Positions 8,842-17,703 of a stretch of DNA of 64,000 nt are shown here, in pieces (position 1 is the first letter of the stretch; each line of letters starts with the position of its first letter). The DNA lies in contig NZ_JAKGBW010000007.1 of NCBI RefSeq assembly GCF_021556485.1, forward strand, positions 124,001-188,000, written 5' to 3'. Below the pieces are notes generated by a model that had not been told where the DNA came from, ran no database searches, and saw only the letters and a program-made list of their open reading frames with translations. The position numbers and the translations under genes were made by a program. This stretch comes from Oceanobacillus alkalisoli (GTDB taxonomy: Bacteria > Bacillota > Bacilli > Bacillales > Amphibacillaceae).

Positions 8842-9723
8842 ATGTTAGCAATGCTCCGAGACGTGCTAAAAGACACAACGAAGAAGAAATATGCTATCCC
8901 GGCCTTCAATATATTCGGGTTTGAAGATGCGAAAGCTTGTATTGATGCTGCGGAACACTTGGGGGCACCAGTCATTCTAGCGACAAACAAAGTGGCACTC
9001 GAGCATATTCCTGTAGCTGTATTTGGCAGGATGCTCGTTACCATGGCGGAACAAGCGACAGTTCCGGTCGTCATTCATCTAGATCACGGTGCTGATTATG
9101 AAACAGTGGCAAAAGCAATTCATGCGGGGTATAGTTCCGTCATGTATGATGGTTCCCAATTACCAATTGAAGAGAATATCCGAAAGACGAAAGAAATTGT
9201 GAAGCTTGCCCATGCATTCGATATTCCGGTTGAGGCAGAAGTTGGCTCAGTTGCTTATCGGGATAAATACAGGCATATCAAACAAGAACATACAAGTCCG
9301 TACGACGCCCAGCGCTTTGCTGTGGAAACTGGTGTTGACTGCCTTGCTGTGTCTGTTGGTTCTTTACACCGAATGGAAGAACAGACTGCTGAGATTGATT
9401 TTGAATTGATTAAAGCGATTGAAGCAGTAGTTGATATCCCGCTTGTGATGCACGGTGCAACAGGTATATCCGATGAGAATTTAAGAAAGCTTGCGGCAAC
9501 TAGCTTTGGTAAGGTGAATATCGGAACCGCGCTTCGGATGGCTTTCGGGAGATCTCTCCGCAAACAAGTGGAGGCAGACCCGGTTGTCTATGACCGGCTG
9601 GAATTGTTCCCAGACGCGATGGAAAAAGTGAAACAAGCTGCAATAAATAAAATGCTTTTGTTGAATTCAACTAGAGCGAATACTTTAGAGGAGGAAATGA
9701 GTAATGGAGAAAGTACAGACTGA
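8842..9723 (+). CDS. iolJ: Class II aldolase, probable DKGP aldolase IolJ
   Basis: Predicted to cleave 2-deoxy-5-keto-D-gluconate 6-phosphate to DHAP and malonic semialdehyde. The 293-residue protein has zinc-type class II aldolase motifs: [11 protein letters not shown] near residue 80, [15 protein letters not shown] near 100, VEAEVGSV near 132 and VMHGATGIS near 207. In place of the family's usual GTxHG it has VGSLHRMEE, a deviation also worth noting for specificity. It overlaps iolA by 20 bases. A second aldolase of the same fold lies at 14360; this one sits inside the catabolic operon and is the better IolJ candidate. Confidence 0.84.
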   Translation: MLAMLRDVLKDTTKKKYAIPAFNIFGFEDAKACIDAAEHLGAPVILATNKVALEHIPVAVFGRMLVTMAEQATVPVVIHLDHGADYETVAKAIHAGYSSVMYDGSQLPIEENIRKTKEIVKLAHAFDIPVEAEVGSVAYRDKYRHIKQEHTSPYDAQRFAVETGVDCLAVSVGSLHRMEEQTAEIDFELIKAIEAVVDIPLVMHGATGISDENLRKLAATSFGKVNIGTALRMAFGRSLRKQVEADPVVYDRLELFPDAMEKVKQAAINKMLLLNSTRANTLEEEMSNGESTD

Positions 9724-11164
9724 AGTATTAAAGAACTATATAAATGGGGAATGGGTGGAGTCCAAATCTGATAAAAAGGAAGAGGTCTTTAACCCGGCTA
9801 CTGGTGAAGTTCTTGCTCACGTACCAGTTTCTACAGTAGAAGAAGTGGACGAAGCGGTTCGTGCTGCTCATGAAGCATTTCAAACGTGGAAAGATCTAGC
9901 TGTTCCAAGACGTGCGCGAATTCTATTCAAATACCAGCAGCTACTTGTTGAACATTGGGATGAAATCGCTGAGATTATTACAAAAGAGAACGGTAAAAAC
10001 TTGGCGGAAGCAAAAGGGGAAGTACAACGTGGAATTGAAAACGTGGAATTCGCAGCAGGCGCACCAACATTAATGATGGGTGACAGCCTTGCGTCCATTG
10101 CTACTGGACTTGAAGCAAGCACGTACCGTTATCCAATCGGAGTAATCGGTGGAATTACACCATTCAACTTCCCAATGATGGTTCCAGCTTGGATGTTTCC
10201 AATGGCGTTAGCTACTGGTAACACGTTCGTATTGAAGCCATCTGAGCGTACGCCTTTAACAGCAATCCGCCTCGTTGAATTATTAGAAGAAGCAGGAGTT
10301 CCAAAAGGGGTAATGAACATTGTTCATGGCGCGCATGACGTCGTAAACGGATTGCTTGATCATAAGCAAGTTGCCGGAATTTCTTTCGTTGGTTCTCAGC
10401 CGGTTGCTGAGTATGTGTACAAACGCGGGACAGATAACTTGAAGCGAGTACAAGCACTGGCAGGAGCGAAAAACCATTCGATTGTACTGAAAGATGCGAA
10501 TATGGATAATGCGACAACACAAGTAATCAATGCTGCGTTTGGTTCAGCAGGGGAGCGTTGCATGGCAGCTGCTGTCGTTACAGTTGAAGATGAAGTAGCA
10601 GATGAATTCATTGAACAGCTTGTCCAGAAAGCAAATGAATTAAATATTGGTAATGGACTTGACGATAGTGTGTTCTTGGGTCCAGTAATCCGTGAACAGC
10701 ATAAAGAGCGCACGGTAGGCTATATCGAAAAAGGTATCGAAGAAGGTGCAGACCTTATTCGTGATGGTCGTAAAGATGCTGCTGTGGATAAAGAGGGCTA
10801 CTTCGTAGGTCCAACTATCTTTGATAATGTAACGAAAGATATGACAATCTGGCAGGATGAGATTTTTGCACCGGTACTATCCATCATACGTGTGAAGGAC
10901 TTGGATGAAGCTGTTGCAACTGCAAATGCTTCAGAATTCGCAAACGGCGCGTGTATCTTTACAAAAGATGGCGGCTCTGTACGTCAATTCCGTGAAACGA
11001 TCGATGCAGGAATGCTCGGCGTGAACATCGGGGTACCCGCACCAATGGCAATGTTCCCGTTCTCTGGTTGGAAGCATTCCTTCTATGGTGACTTACATGC
11101 AAACGGTAAAGATGGTTTGAACTTCTATACTCGTCAAAAAGTTGTAACGGGCCGTTGGGCTTAA
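9704..11164 (+). CDS. iolA: Methylmalonate-semialdehyde dehydrogenase (CoA-acylating) IolA/MmsA
   Basis: Converts malonic semialdehyde to acetyl-CoA and CO2 with NAD+ and CoA, the last inositol step; it also acts on methylmalonate semialdehyde. The 486-residue protein is a full-length aldehyde dehydrogenase with [19 protein letters not shown] near 145, [10 protein letters not shown] near 172 and the catalytic cysteine in [12 protein letters not shown] near 284. The start overlaps the end of iolJ by 20 bases, with GAGGAGG upstream. The unusual [19 protein letters not shown] end is standard for MmsA. A hairpin follows at 11180. Confidence 0.95.
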   Translation: MEKVQTEVLKNYINGEWVESKSDKKEEVFNPATGEVLAHVPVSTVEEVDEAVRAAHEAFQTWKDLAVPRRARILFKYQQLLVEHWDEIAEIITKENGKNLAEAKGEVQRGIENVEFAAGAPTLMMGDSLASIATGLEASTYRYPIGVIGGITPFNFPMMVPAWMFPMALATGNTFVLKPSERTPLTAIRLVELLEEAGVPKGVMNIVHGAHDVVNGLLDHKQVAGISFVGSQPVAEYVYKRGTDNLKRVQALAGAKNHSIVLKDANMDNATTQVINAAFGSAGERCMAAAVVTVEDEVADEFIEQLVQKANELNIGNGLDDSVFLGPVIREQHKERTVGYIEKGIEEGADLIRDGRKDAAVDKEGYFVGPTIFDNVTKDMTIWQDEIFAPVLSIIRVKDLDEAVATANASEFANGACIFTKDGGSVRQFRETIDAGMLGVNIGVPAPMAMFPFSGWKHSFYGDLHANGKDGLNFYTRQKVVTGRWA

Positions 11165-11179
11165 TGATAAGAAAGCAAA

Positions 11180-11217
11180 CAGTGTGCTCGTTTAGTTGAA
11201 TGAGCACACTGCTCTTT
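11180..11217 (+). terminator. Hairpin after iolA (weak terminator or attenuator)
   Basis: Perfect 10-bp stem CAGTGTGCTC (11180-11189) with GAGCACACTG (11202-11211), followed by CTCTTTC rather than a long T run. It may reduce rather than stop transcription into iolD. Confidence 0.55.
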
Positions 11218-11263
11218 CATGAAAAGTAAGTTTTCACAAAAATATTTTTACTGAGGTGGGCAT

Positions 11264-13177
11264 ATGAGACAAACAACTGCTCAAGCATTAGTACGATTTC
11301 TAAATCAGCAATATGTTAATGCTGATGGGAAAGAACATAAGCTGTTTAAAGGGATATTTACAATTTTTGGGCACGGAAATGTCCTTGGTATCGGTCAGGC
11401 ATTAGAAGAGAATCCAGGGGACTTGGAAGTGTATCAAGGACGAAATGAACAAGGAATGGCCCATGCAGCTACAGCATTTGCGAAACAAAATCACCGGAAA
11501 CAACTGATTGCTTGCACGTCTTCTGTAGGTCCGGGCTCTGCTAATATGATAACGGCAGCGGCGACCGCTACAGCCAATAATATCCCATTACTGCTTCTGC
11601 CAGGAGATACCTTCGCAACGCGTCAGCCGGATCCGGTACTGCAACAGGTTGAACAGCCTTGGGATGCGAGCTTGACGACGAATGATACATTCCGTGCGGT
11701 CAGTAAGTATTGGGACAGGGTCAATCGTCCGGAACAGTTGATGAGTGCGCTGCTTAACGCAATGCGTGTGTTAACAGATGAGGCGAATACAGGAGCTGTA
11801 ACTGTTGCACTTCCCCAAGATGTGCAAGGAGAAGCGTATGATTTTCCAGAGTCGTTCTTTAAAAAACGCGTTTACCATCTGAATCGCAGAAAACCGCAAA
11901 GCTATGAACTGGAACAAGCAGTTGCATTGATGAAAGCGAAAAAGAAACCACTGATCATTTCTGGCGGTGGCGTACGCTATTCGGAAGCAGCCGAAACACT
12001 CGGGGCATTTGCAGAGAAATTCCAGATTCCGTTTGCGGAAACACAAGCAGGAAAGAGTGCACTTCCAAGTACACATGAATTTAATCTTGGTGGAATTGGT
12101 GTTACTGGTAATAGTGCGGCAAACTCGATTGCTAAAGAAGCGGATCTAATTATTGGTATCGGCACGCGCTTCACTGACTTTACAACCGCATCGAAACGAT
12201 TGTTTGATCATGAAGATGTGGAATTTTTAACGATAAATATTTCTGATTTTGATGCTGCAAAACTTGATGCCGTTCAGATAATCGCGGATGCAAAAGCAGG
12301 AATAGAGACGCTTGAATCTGAACTTGAAGCGATTGGATACAAATCTTTTTATGACGGAGAAATTGCTGCTGCCCGAAAGGCTTGGCAAGATGAACTAAAC
12401 CGTTTATATGAGACGAATTTCCATGCTAGTGATTTTAAGCCCGAGATAGACGATGGCCTAATAGAACAGTTAGCTGCATATGAAAAAGCATTAGATACAA
12501 GCCTCACACAGACTGCTGTCTTAGGAAGGGTTAACCAATTGCTTGATGAGGATGCCATTGTTGTCGGTGCGGCAGGAAGCCTTCCAGGTGATATGCAGCG
12601 AATGTGGGTTAGTAAGCAGCCAAACACCTATCATATGGAGTACGGGTATTCTTGTATGGGATATGAAATATCTGGTGCCTTAGGTGTGAAAATGGCGGAA
12701 CCGGATAAAGAAGTATATGCGATGGTTGGAGACGGGAGCTTTATGATGCTTCATTCCGAGCTGATTACAAGCCTTCAGGAAGGCAAAAAGATTAACGTCA
12801 TTTTATTTGATAACTCTGGATTCGGCTGTATCAATAATTTACAGATGGAGAACGGAATGGGAAGCTTCTCAACTGAATTCCGTGCGAATAATGATAAATC
12901 AGGTAATATCTTGACGACAGACTTTGCGAAAGTAGTCGAAGGTTATGGCGTTAAGACATATCGTGTCAGGACTTTCGAAGAACTGGAACAAGCAATTGAA
13001 GACTCGAAGAAGCAGACCATTTCCACACTGATAGATATTAAAGTCCTTCCGAAAACAATGACTGACGGCTATGGTGGCTGGTGGAACGTGGGTATTGCGG
13101 AAGTATCAGAGAAAGAGTCAATCCAAGCTGCTCACAAGAACCGTCTGGATCAATTGGATAAAGCGCGAAAATATTAA
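11264..13177 (+). CDS. iolD: 3D-(3,5/4)-trihydroxycyclohexane-1,2-dione acylhydrolase IolD
   Basis: Hydrolyses the cyclic dione to 5-deoxy-glucuronate, opening the inositol ring. It is a 637-residue thiamine-diphosphate enzyme of the acetolactate synthase superfamily. The N-terminal domain has the catalytic glutamate region [14 protein letters not shown] near residue 50. The C-terminal ThDP/Mg2+ motif runs from [12 protein letters not shown] near 487 to the paired asparagine in [12 protein letters not shown] 11264 has a TGAGGTGGG site upstream. It is separated from iolA by a hairpin and 99 bases but lies in the same direction. Confidence 0.95.
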   Translation: MRQTTAQALVRFLNQQYVNADGKEHKLFKGIFTIFGHGNVLGIGQALEENPGDLEVYQGRNEQGMAHAATAFAKQNHRKQLIACTSSVGPGSANMITAAATATANNIPLLLLPGDTFATRQPDPVLQQVEQPWDASLTTNDTFRAVSKYWDRVNRPEQLMSALLNAMRVLTDEANTGAVTVALPQDVQGEAYDFPESFFKKRVYHLNRRKPQSYELEQAVALMKAKKKPLIISGGGVRYSEAAETLGAFAEKFQIPFAETQAGKSALPSTHEFNLGGIGVTGNSAANSIAKEADLIIGIGTRFTDFTTASKRLFDHEDVEFLTINISDFDAAKLDAVQIIADAKAGIETLESELEAIGYKSFYDGEIAAARKAWQDELNRLYETNFHASDFKPEIDDGLIEQLAAYEKALDTSLTQTAVLGRVNQLLDEDAIVVGAAGSLPGDMQRMWVSKQPNTYHMEYGYSCMGYEISGALGVKMAEPDKEVYAMVGDGSFMMLHSELITSLQEGKKINVILFDNSGFGCINNLQMENGMGSFSTEFRANNDKSGNILTTDFAKVVEGYGVKTYRVRTFEELEQAIEDSKKQTISTLIDIKVLPKTMTDGYGGWWNVGIAEVSEKESIQAAHKNRLDQLDKARKY

Positions 13178-13186
13178 TAGAAGTTA

Positions 13187-13225
13187 AAGCGAAGGGCATA
13201 TCCATGATGGATCCCTTCGTTTTTC
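13187..13225 (+). terminator. Rho-independent terminator after iolD
   Basis: CGAAGGG pairs with CCCTTCG, with a nested TCCAT/ATGGA inner stem, followed by TTTTT. It ends the catabolic unit before the regulator gene. Confidence 0.75.
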
Positions 13226-13294
13226 ATAAATGTGCAATATAGAAATAGATTTGATAAAATTGAAGTAAATAAAAGCTTGAAATGAGGCTGCAAT

Positions 13295-14314
13295 ATGAAA
13301 GTAACGATTTATGATGTTGCAAAAGAAGCCGGTGTTTCCATTGCTACGGTTTCAAAAGTAATTAATAATACGGGAAATATGCGCGAATCGACTCGTAAAC
13401 GGGTGCTGGAGACAATGAAAGAGATGAATTATACGCCGAGTATTATGGCTTCTGCTCTCACGGGAAAAAGCACGCAAACATTAGGTCTTCTCGTGCCTGA
13501 TATATCGAACCCGTTTTTTGCTGAAATGGCAAAAACAATTGAAGATCGGGCGCATGAAGAAGGATTGAGCGTGATCATTTGCAGTACGGATGCGAATCCG
13601 GAGAAAGAACGTAAATATTTGGAAGTACTGCAGCAAAAGCAAGCTGATGGAATTCTTATTGCCTCGAAATTTCAAGATGACACGTTGCTCGATGATTTGA
13701 TTGAACGAAATGTACCGCTTGTCATGTTGACGATTGATGATCCGACAATGAATGTATCAAAAGTATCAATCGATGACTTTAAAGGTGGTTTTATTGCAAC
13801 AAATCATCTGCTGAATCAGGGGCATGAGAATATCGTCATGATAGCGGAACATGCATATAGTAGTCGCATGCGGGTGTATGGTTATCGGGAAGCGCATGAA
13901 CTAATGAGCAGGAAAGTGCAGGAAGATAATATTATGTATGCTGAGGCAACGATTGAAGGTGGAAAGCATTGTTTTGAAGAAATTTTCAAAAGAAACGATG
14001 CAAAACTTCCGTCTGCAATATTTGCTTGTAACGACTTGCTTGCTATTGGAATTATCCATGCTGCAAAGGAGTATGGGATAAGCATACCTGAAGATTTATC
14101 TGTCATTGGATTTGATAATACCATTTTAGCAACCACAAGTGTACCGGCTCTAACTTCGGTCTCCCAACCAGTAGAGGACATGGGGAAAATGAGCGTCGAT
14201 TTATTACTGAAAGAAATTAAGGCAGGCGGCCAATTGAAGGATAGGCAACTATTTAATCCTGAATTAATCATTAGAGGAACGACACAAGCAGTGAAGAAAT
14301 CATCAAAGGCATGA
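13295..14314 (+). CDS. LacI-family transcriptional regulator, probable inositol regulator
   Basis: A 339-residue DNA-binding repressor. Residues 3-50 form the LacI helix-turn-helix with hinge: TIYDVAKEAGVSIATVSKVI, then NYTPSIMASAL with the minor-groove hinge leucine region. The periplasmic-binding-protein-like effector domain follows from TLGLLVPDISNPFF near 64, with NDLLAIGIIHAA near 247 and the VIGFDN motif near 269. It replaces the DeoR-type IolR known from B. subtilis. The perfect AAGCGCTT-core palindromes at 3700 and 6899 are its likely operators. It shares a direction with the aldolase at 14360, 45 bases apart, and has its own upstream region after the iolD terminator. Confidence 0.9.
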   Translation: MKVTIYDVAKEAGVSIATVSKVINNTGNMRESTRKRVLETMKEMNYTPSIMASALTGKSTQTLGLLVPDISNPFFAEMAKTIEDRAHEEGLSVIICSTDANPEKERKYLEVLQQKQADGILIASKFQDDTLLDDLIERNVPLVMLTIDDPTMNVSKVSIDDFKGGFIATNHLLNQGHENIVMIAEHAYSSRMRVYGYREAHELMSRKVQEDNIMYAEATIEGGKHCFEEIFKRNDAKLPSAIFACNDLLAIGIIHAAKEYGISIPEDLSVIGFDNTILATTSVPALTSVSQPVEDMGKMSVDLLLKEIKAGGQLKDRQLFNPELIIRGTTQAVKKSSKA

Positions 14315-14359
14315 AGAAGTTTTTGAAAAGGTACGATAGGGATGAGGGGGATTCAGGAT

Positions 14360-15205
14360 ATGGCTTTCGTATCGATGAAAGAAATGCTGAAAACGGCCAA
14401 AGAGAATGGTTATGCTGTTGGCCAGTTCAATTTGAACACATTATTATGGGCAAGACCGGTTCTTGAAGCTGCCGAGGAATTAAAGGCACCGGTTATCGTT
14501 GCCTCGTCTGAGCGATTAGTCGATTATTTGGGCGGTTTCCGCATCATTGCTTCGACTGTGAAGATGTTTATCAAAGAATTGGGGATTACGGTACCCGTCG
14601 CCTTACACCTCGATCATGGAATCGAGGTTGAACGGTGTAAAGCGGCAATTGATGCCGGATATTCATCTGTCATGATTGATGGCTCGCATTATTCAATTGA
14701 AGAGAATATCCGGATGACAAAAGAAGTTGTTGAATATGCGCAGCTGCATGGTGTATCTGTAGAAGCTGAAGTCGGGACGGTTGGTGGTACGGAAGATGGA
14801 CTGACTGGAGGCATTCAATATGCCGATCCCGAACATTGTGAGCGAATTGTTGAAGAGACAGGGATTGATGCACTGGCAGCAGCGCTTGGTTCTGTTCATG
14901 GTCCGTATCAGGGTGAACCGAAATTAGGTTTTGCAGAAATGAAAGAGATTTCGGAACTCATCGATATTCCACTGGTATTGCATGGTGGAACAGGAATTCC
15001 TCGGGAACAGATTCGTAAAGCAATTCATTACGGCCATGCAAAAATAAATGTGAACACAGAAACTGCTCAAGCCTGGACGCAAACCGTAAGAGAAATTGTA
15101 ACAGCGGATCAGGATATTTATGAAGTAAGGAAAATCCTTGATCCAGCCCATGGAGCAATTAAACAGACGGTTAAATCTAAAATTAAAGAATTTGGTTTTA
15201 AATAA
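14360..15205 (+). CDS. Class II ketose-bisphosphate aldolase, second copy
   Basis: A 281-residue zinc aldolase of the FbaA/KbaY/IolJ family. I chose ATG 14360 ([10 protein letters not shown]) because GAGGGGG lies 9 bases upstream; an in-frame ATG at 14342 would add six residues covering that site. Motifs: [10 protein letters not shown] near 79, [15 protein letters not shown] near 102, [10 protein letters not shown] near 134, ALGSVHGPY near 180 and [13 protein letters not shown] near 209. All zinc and substrate residues look intact, unlike the variant motif in the copy at 8842. It may serve a different ketose phosphate made by the epimerase branch. A terminator follows. Confidence 0.9.
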   Translation: MAFVSMKEMLKTAKENGYAVGQFNLNTLLWARPVLEAAEELKAPVIVASSERLVDYLGGFRIIASTVKMFIKELGITVPVALHLDHGIEVERCKAAIDAGYSSVMIDGSHYSIEENIRMTKEVVEYAQLHGVSVEAEVGTVGGTEDGLTGGIQYADPEHCERIVEETGIDALAAALGSVHGPYQGEPKLGFAEMKEISELIDIPLVLHGGTGIPREQIRKAIHYGHAKINVNTETAQAWTQTVREIVTADQDIYEVRKILDPAHGAIKQTVKSKIKEFGFK

Positions 15206-15212
15206 AACTTGG

Positions 15213-15246
15213 ACCTCTCCTATATATGAATAGAGAGGTTTTTTTA
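15213..15246 (+). terminator. Rho-independent terminator ending the inositol locus
   Basis: ACCTCTC pairs with GAGAGGT, followed by seven T. Strong intrinsic terminator geometry. Confidence 0.85.
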
Positions 15247-15323
15247 CTCGATAGAATTTGAACTTAGTACTTGATACAGTTATGTATAGTTAGACTGCTA
15301 ACGATAAAAGAATGGGGGAGTGA

Positions 15324-15834
15324 ATTGCGGTAGAACTACAAATTGGAGATATTATTCGTTTTTACTGTACATTCACGAAAGAAGATGTCGCAATGTTTAC
15401 TACAGTTAATGAATTTCATAATACGTATTTAATGCTTCACCATCACCATATGTAGTTGAGTTGGTTCGTTCCCAACTACATATGGTAATGGAAAAGCCGA
15501 CTTTGGTAATTATGAAATTCATTCCAGTATCTAAAGATGAAGGAAAGCATCATACAACCCCAGATGAACTTGGAAGATTAGTTGTTCAAGGACTGCTGAC
15601 TGCCACATTACCGACGAAGGTTGGGGGAGATTATAATGTGTTAGCTCGTACGATGAAATTTGAATTCTTCAGACCCGTTTTCACTGGAGATACAATCAGT
15701 TGTACGGTAACAATCAAGGAAGTAGAAGAGAAAAAGAATAATCGATTCTCTATCATCGCGACGTTTACATGCAGAAATAAACATGAAAAGAAGTGCTAAG
15801 CGGATACTTCGCAGGAGTCATCTTGACGGATTGA
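15324..15834 (+). pseudogene. MaoC-like hydratase pseudogene, split by MITE and frameshifted
   Basis: The frame from 15330 reads VELQIGDIIRFYCTFTKEDV and is interrupted at 15406 by the 118-bp element. After the 4-bp duplication CAGT, the frame resumes at 15529 with SKDEGKHHTTPDE and RLVVQGLLTATLPT. Removing the element and one CAGT restores FTTVSKDEG in frame. This is the hot-dog MaoC/enoyl-CoA hydratase family that begins VELKIGD. A second lesion near 15790 is a missing base: HEK continues as VLSGYFAGVILTD only in another frame, ending at 15834. No good start codon is visible either (ATT at 15324 after GGGGGAG), so the gene is decaying. The apparent ORF from 15461 that starts inside the element is an artefact. 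Confidence 0.88.
15407..15524 (+). mobile_element. MITE-like element, copy 1 (118 bp), inside MaoC pseudogene
   Basis: The ends are T+AATGAATTTCATAA and TTATGAAATTCATT+C, giving a perfect 14-bp terminal inverted repeat. The centre can form a 19-bp hairpin from CCATCACCATATGTAGTTG; here the right arm has one mismatch (GGTAATGG). It is flanked by the 4-bp direct repeat CAGT (15403-15406 and 15525-15528). It has no transposase, so it is non-autonomous. Confidence 0.92.
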
Positions 15835-15921
15835 CTTATTTGACGCCTACCCGGGTTGTTGGTACGCTAAGAATGGAAGCTGGATACATTATGATTACGT
15901 ATAGAATAGGGGAGAATCGTT

Positions 15922-16437
15922 TTGAATAAGGAAGTCAAGTTCCCAATTGGTGAATTAGAAGTGCCGGAAAAGGTAACATTAGAAAATGTTCAAGAATGGT
16001 TAAAGCAAATAGAGTCATATACGGCTCGATTAAGAGAAACCGTCGACTCGTTGAATGATGAGGAATTAAGCAAAACGTATCGGGATGGTAGCTGGAACGT
16101 TCGTCAGCTCGTACACCATATTGCAGACTCTCAGTTGAACATGTTTCAACGGTTAAAACTCGCTTTGACAGATGATAATCCAACCGTACCAAACTTCATT
16201 CAAGATGAATGGGCAGTTCAACCCGATACAGAACTACCTGTAGAACCTTCTATTAAATTATTGGAAGGTATCAATGAGCGAATTGTCGTTTTAGGTAATA
16301 GCTTAACCGAAGAACAATTAGAGCGAACCTTTACGCACGAAATTAACGGTAAAATAACGGTAGCAACAAAGGTGGCTAAATTAGCTTGGCATGAAGAACA
16401 TCATTTAGCTCATATTAAACTTGCATTAGCAAAATAA
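15922..16437 (+). CDS. bstA: DinB/YfiT-family metal-dependent protein, probable bacillithiol S-transferase BstA
   Basis: A 171-residue four-helix-bundle protein. RDGSWNVRQLVHHIADSQLN near 54-73 and the C-terminal WHEEHHLAHI near 155 supply the three histidines that bind the metal in YfiT. The family transfers bacillithiol to electrophiles in Firmicutes; this role is assigned by similarity. The start is TTG 15922 with GGGGAGA 7 bases upstream. It stands alone between the MaoC pseudogene and its own terminator. Confidence 0.78.
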   Translation: MNKEVKFPIGELEVPEKVTLENVQEWLKQIESYTARLRETVDSLNDEELSKTYRDGSWNVRQLVHHIADSQLNMFQRLKLALTDDNPTVPNFIQDEWAVQPDTELPVEPSIKLLEGINERIVVLGNSLTEEQLERTFTHEINGKITVATKVAKLAWHEEHHLAHIKLALAK

Positions 16438-16454
16438 TATAGTTAGGTTAAATC

Positions 16455-16494
16455 AAAAAAGATATGTCTCTCAAAGGGAAGGCGTATCTTTTTT
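16455..16494. terminator. Terminator after bstA
   Basis: AAAAAAGATA (16455-16464) pairs with TATCTTTTTT (16485-16494), giving U runs on both strands. Confidence 0.75.
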
Positions 16495-16631
16495 GTATTC
16501 ATCTAGAATAAAAAATTCGACCTTGAATTACGTTGCATGTAATATTACAATGAAATGGAAATTTACAATAACTGTTAACAAACAAAAAGCTGTAAAATGT
16601 GCGGATGTATTAGAAAGTTGCTAGGGGGAAT

Positions 16632-17198
16632 ATGGTTCTGAATATTACATTGGTTGTCCTGCTATCCTACTGTATGGGAAGTTTGATTGGCGCTTATTAT
16701 ATAACGAAATGGATGACTGGGCAAGATATTAGAAGACTAGGAAGCGGTAATGCGGGAGCAAGAAATGCAGGGAGAGAACTAGGTAAGAAAGGGTTTTTAT
16801 ATACCGTCTTTATTGATGTTGCCAAGGTTATGATTGCGCTCTCTTTAACTAGTCTTCTTTTTCCGGAAAATAAAATAATGCTATTGGTAAGTGCATTTTT
16901 TCTATTAGTTGGACACATTTGGCCGGTCCACCTTGGAGGGCGAGGCGGAAAAGGGGTTGTCGTTTATTTAGCATCGACGTTATTCTTAGTTCCAATGGCT
17001 ATCGTTGTCTTAGGAATAATCGCTGGAATTGGCTATTTACTTATACGAAACTTTACGGTTTCCGGGCTGATTGCGATGCTATCGATTCCCGTAACAGCAT
17101 GGATCATGGGAGAATACTGTATTGGAAACGGTCTATTCATCTTATTAATTATTGTTTTTATCCCCCATCTTAGAACAAAGGCGGAAGCGTCCGTTTAG
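16632..17198 (+). CDS. PlsY-like glycerol-3-phosphate acyltransferase paralogue
   Basis: A 188-residue integral membrane protein with about five hydrophobic segments. Two PlsY motifs are visible: RRLGSGNAGARNAGR at residues 35-49 (motif 1; the classic form is GSGNPGATN) and GHIWPVHLGGRGGKGVV near 94-110 (motif 2). PlsY moves an acyl group from acyl-phosphate to glycerol 3-phosphate. The divergent motif 1 and the accessory location suggest a specialised paralogue. AGGGGG lies upstream of ATG 16632. The last six or seven codons and the TAG stop fall inside the repeat beginning at 17177, so the natural C-terminus was probably replaced. The GNAT-aminotransferase gene follows after 505 bases of repeats. 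Confidence 0.8.
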   Translation: MVLNITLVVLLSYCMGSLIGAYYITKWMTGQDIRRLGSGNAGARNAGRELGKKGFLYTVFIDVAKVMIALSLTSLLFPENKIMLLVSAFFLLVGHIWPVHLGGRGGKGVVVYLASTLFLVPMAIVVLGIIAGIGYLLIRNFTVSGLIAMLSIPVTAWIMGEYCIGNGLFILLIIVFIPHLRTKAEASV

Positions 17199-17488
17199 CA
17201 ACGTACAAACTGTGCCTCCCTGGATGGGAGGTAGTTCGATGTTGACCCAGGATGGGGTGAACTTAATCGAACTTCCATTCTTCTCTTTGAGATAAAGGAA
17301 ACTCAGGCGACGGACGATAGTGAGTTGATGTTGACTTTCACCACAAGGGTATAAGTGCGACTAAGCCTCACAAAGACCAAACGGCTAAGTCTTTATCGAT
17401 TGGAAGAGTGTGAAGTTTGGCACTGCGCACTGCTCGACCCACTAAAAGATCTGCTAGTTGCTGGGCGCTGGAGGCCAGACATGGCTAG
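17177..17488 (+). repeat. Modular hairpin repeat B, copy B1
   Basis: Starts AAAGGCGGAAGCG and ends GCCAGACATGGCTA, and shares most of its length with 33685-33896 and 44072-44347 (both in reverse). Visible stems: CTCCC/GGGAG at about 17217-17231, an 8-bp stem AGTTCGAT/ATCGAACT at about 17233-17273, ACTCA/TGAGT near 17301, and AAAGAC/GTCTTT near 17373-17395. Relative to B2 it has a 60-70 bp extra hairpin module near 17203-17265 and another insertion near 17420-17455. The gene-free stretch 17199-17703 contains this repeat, then MITE copy 2, then a short leader. Confidence 0.85.
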
Positions 17489-17538
17489 CCCTAGATACTA
17501 AGTTATCTACAACATTTTTATTTTATAGTTTGCTATGC

Positions 17539-17656
17539 GAATGAATTTCATAATTACCAAAGTCGGCTTTTCCATTACCATATGTAGTTGTTAACGAACT
17601 AACTCAACTACATATGGTGATGGTGAAGCATTAAATACGTATTATGAAATTCATTA
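17539..17656 (-). mobile_element. MITE-like element, copy 2 (118 bp, reverse orientation)
   Basis: Reverse complement of copies 1, 3 and 4, with the same ends in mirror form (G+AATGAATTTC, GAAATTCATT+A). Flanked by the 4-bp direct repeat ATGC (17535-17538, 17657-17660). It lies 47 bases upstream of the GNAT-aminotransferase start and could affect its transcription. Confidence 0.92.
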
Positions 17657-17703
17657 ATGCAACAAGAAAATAATCTTTTCTACTCGTTAGAGGAGGCAAA
17701 AAA

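Noticed and set aside
10396-10713. Minus-strand ORFs opposite iolA
   Set aside because: They are serine- and alanine-rich shadows of the aldehyde dehydrogenase codons, without start signals.
15461-15799. A 112-codon ORF starting inside MITE copy 1
   Set aside because: Its first 21 codons are MITE sequence and the rest is the interior of the MaoC gene; treated as part of the pseudogene.
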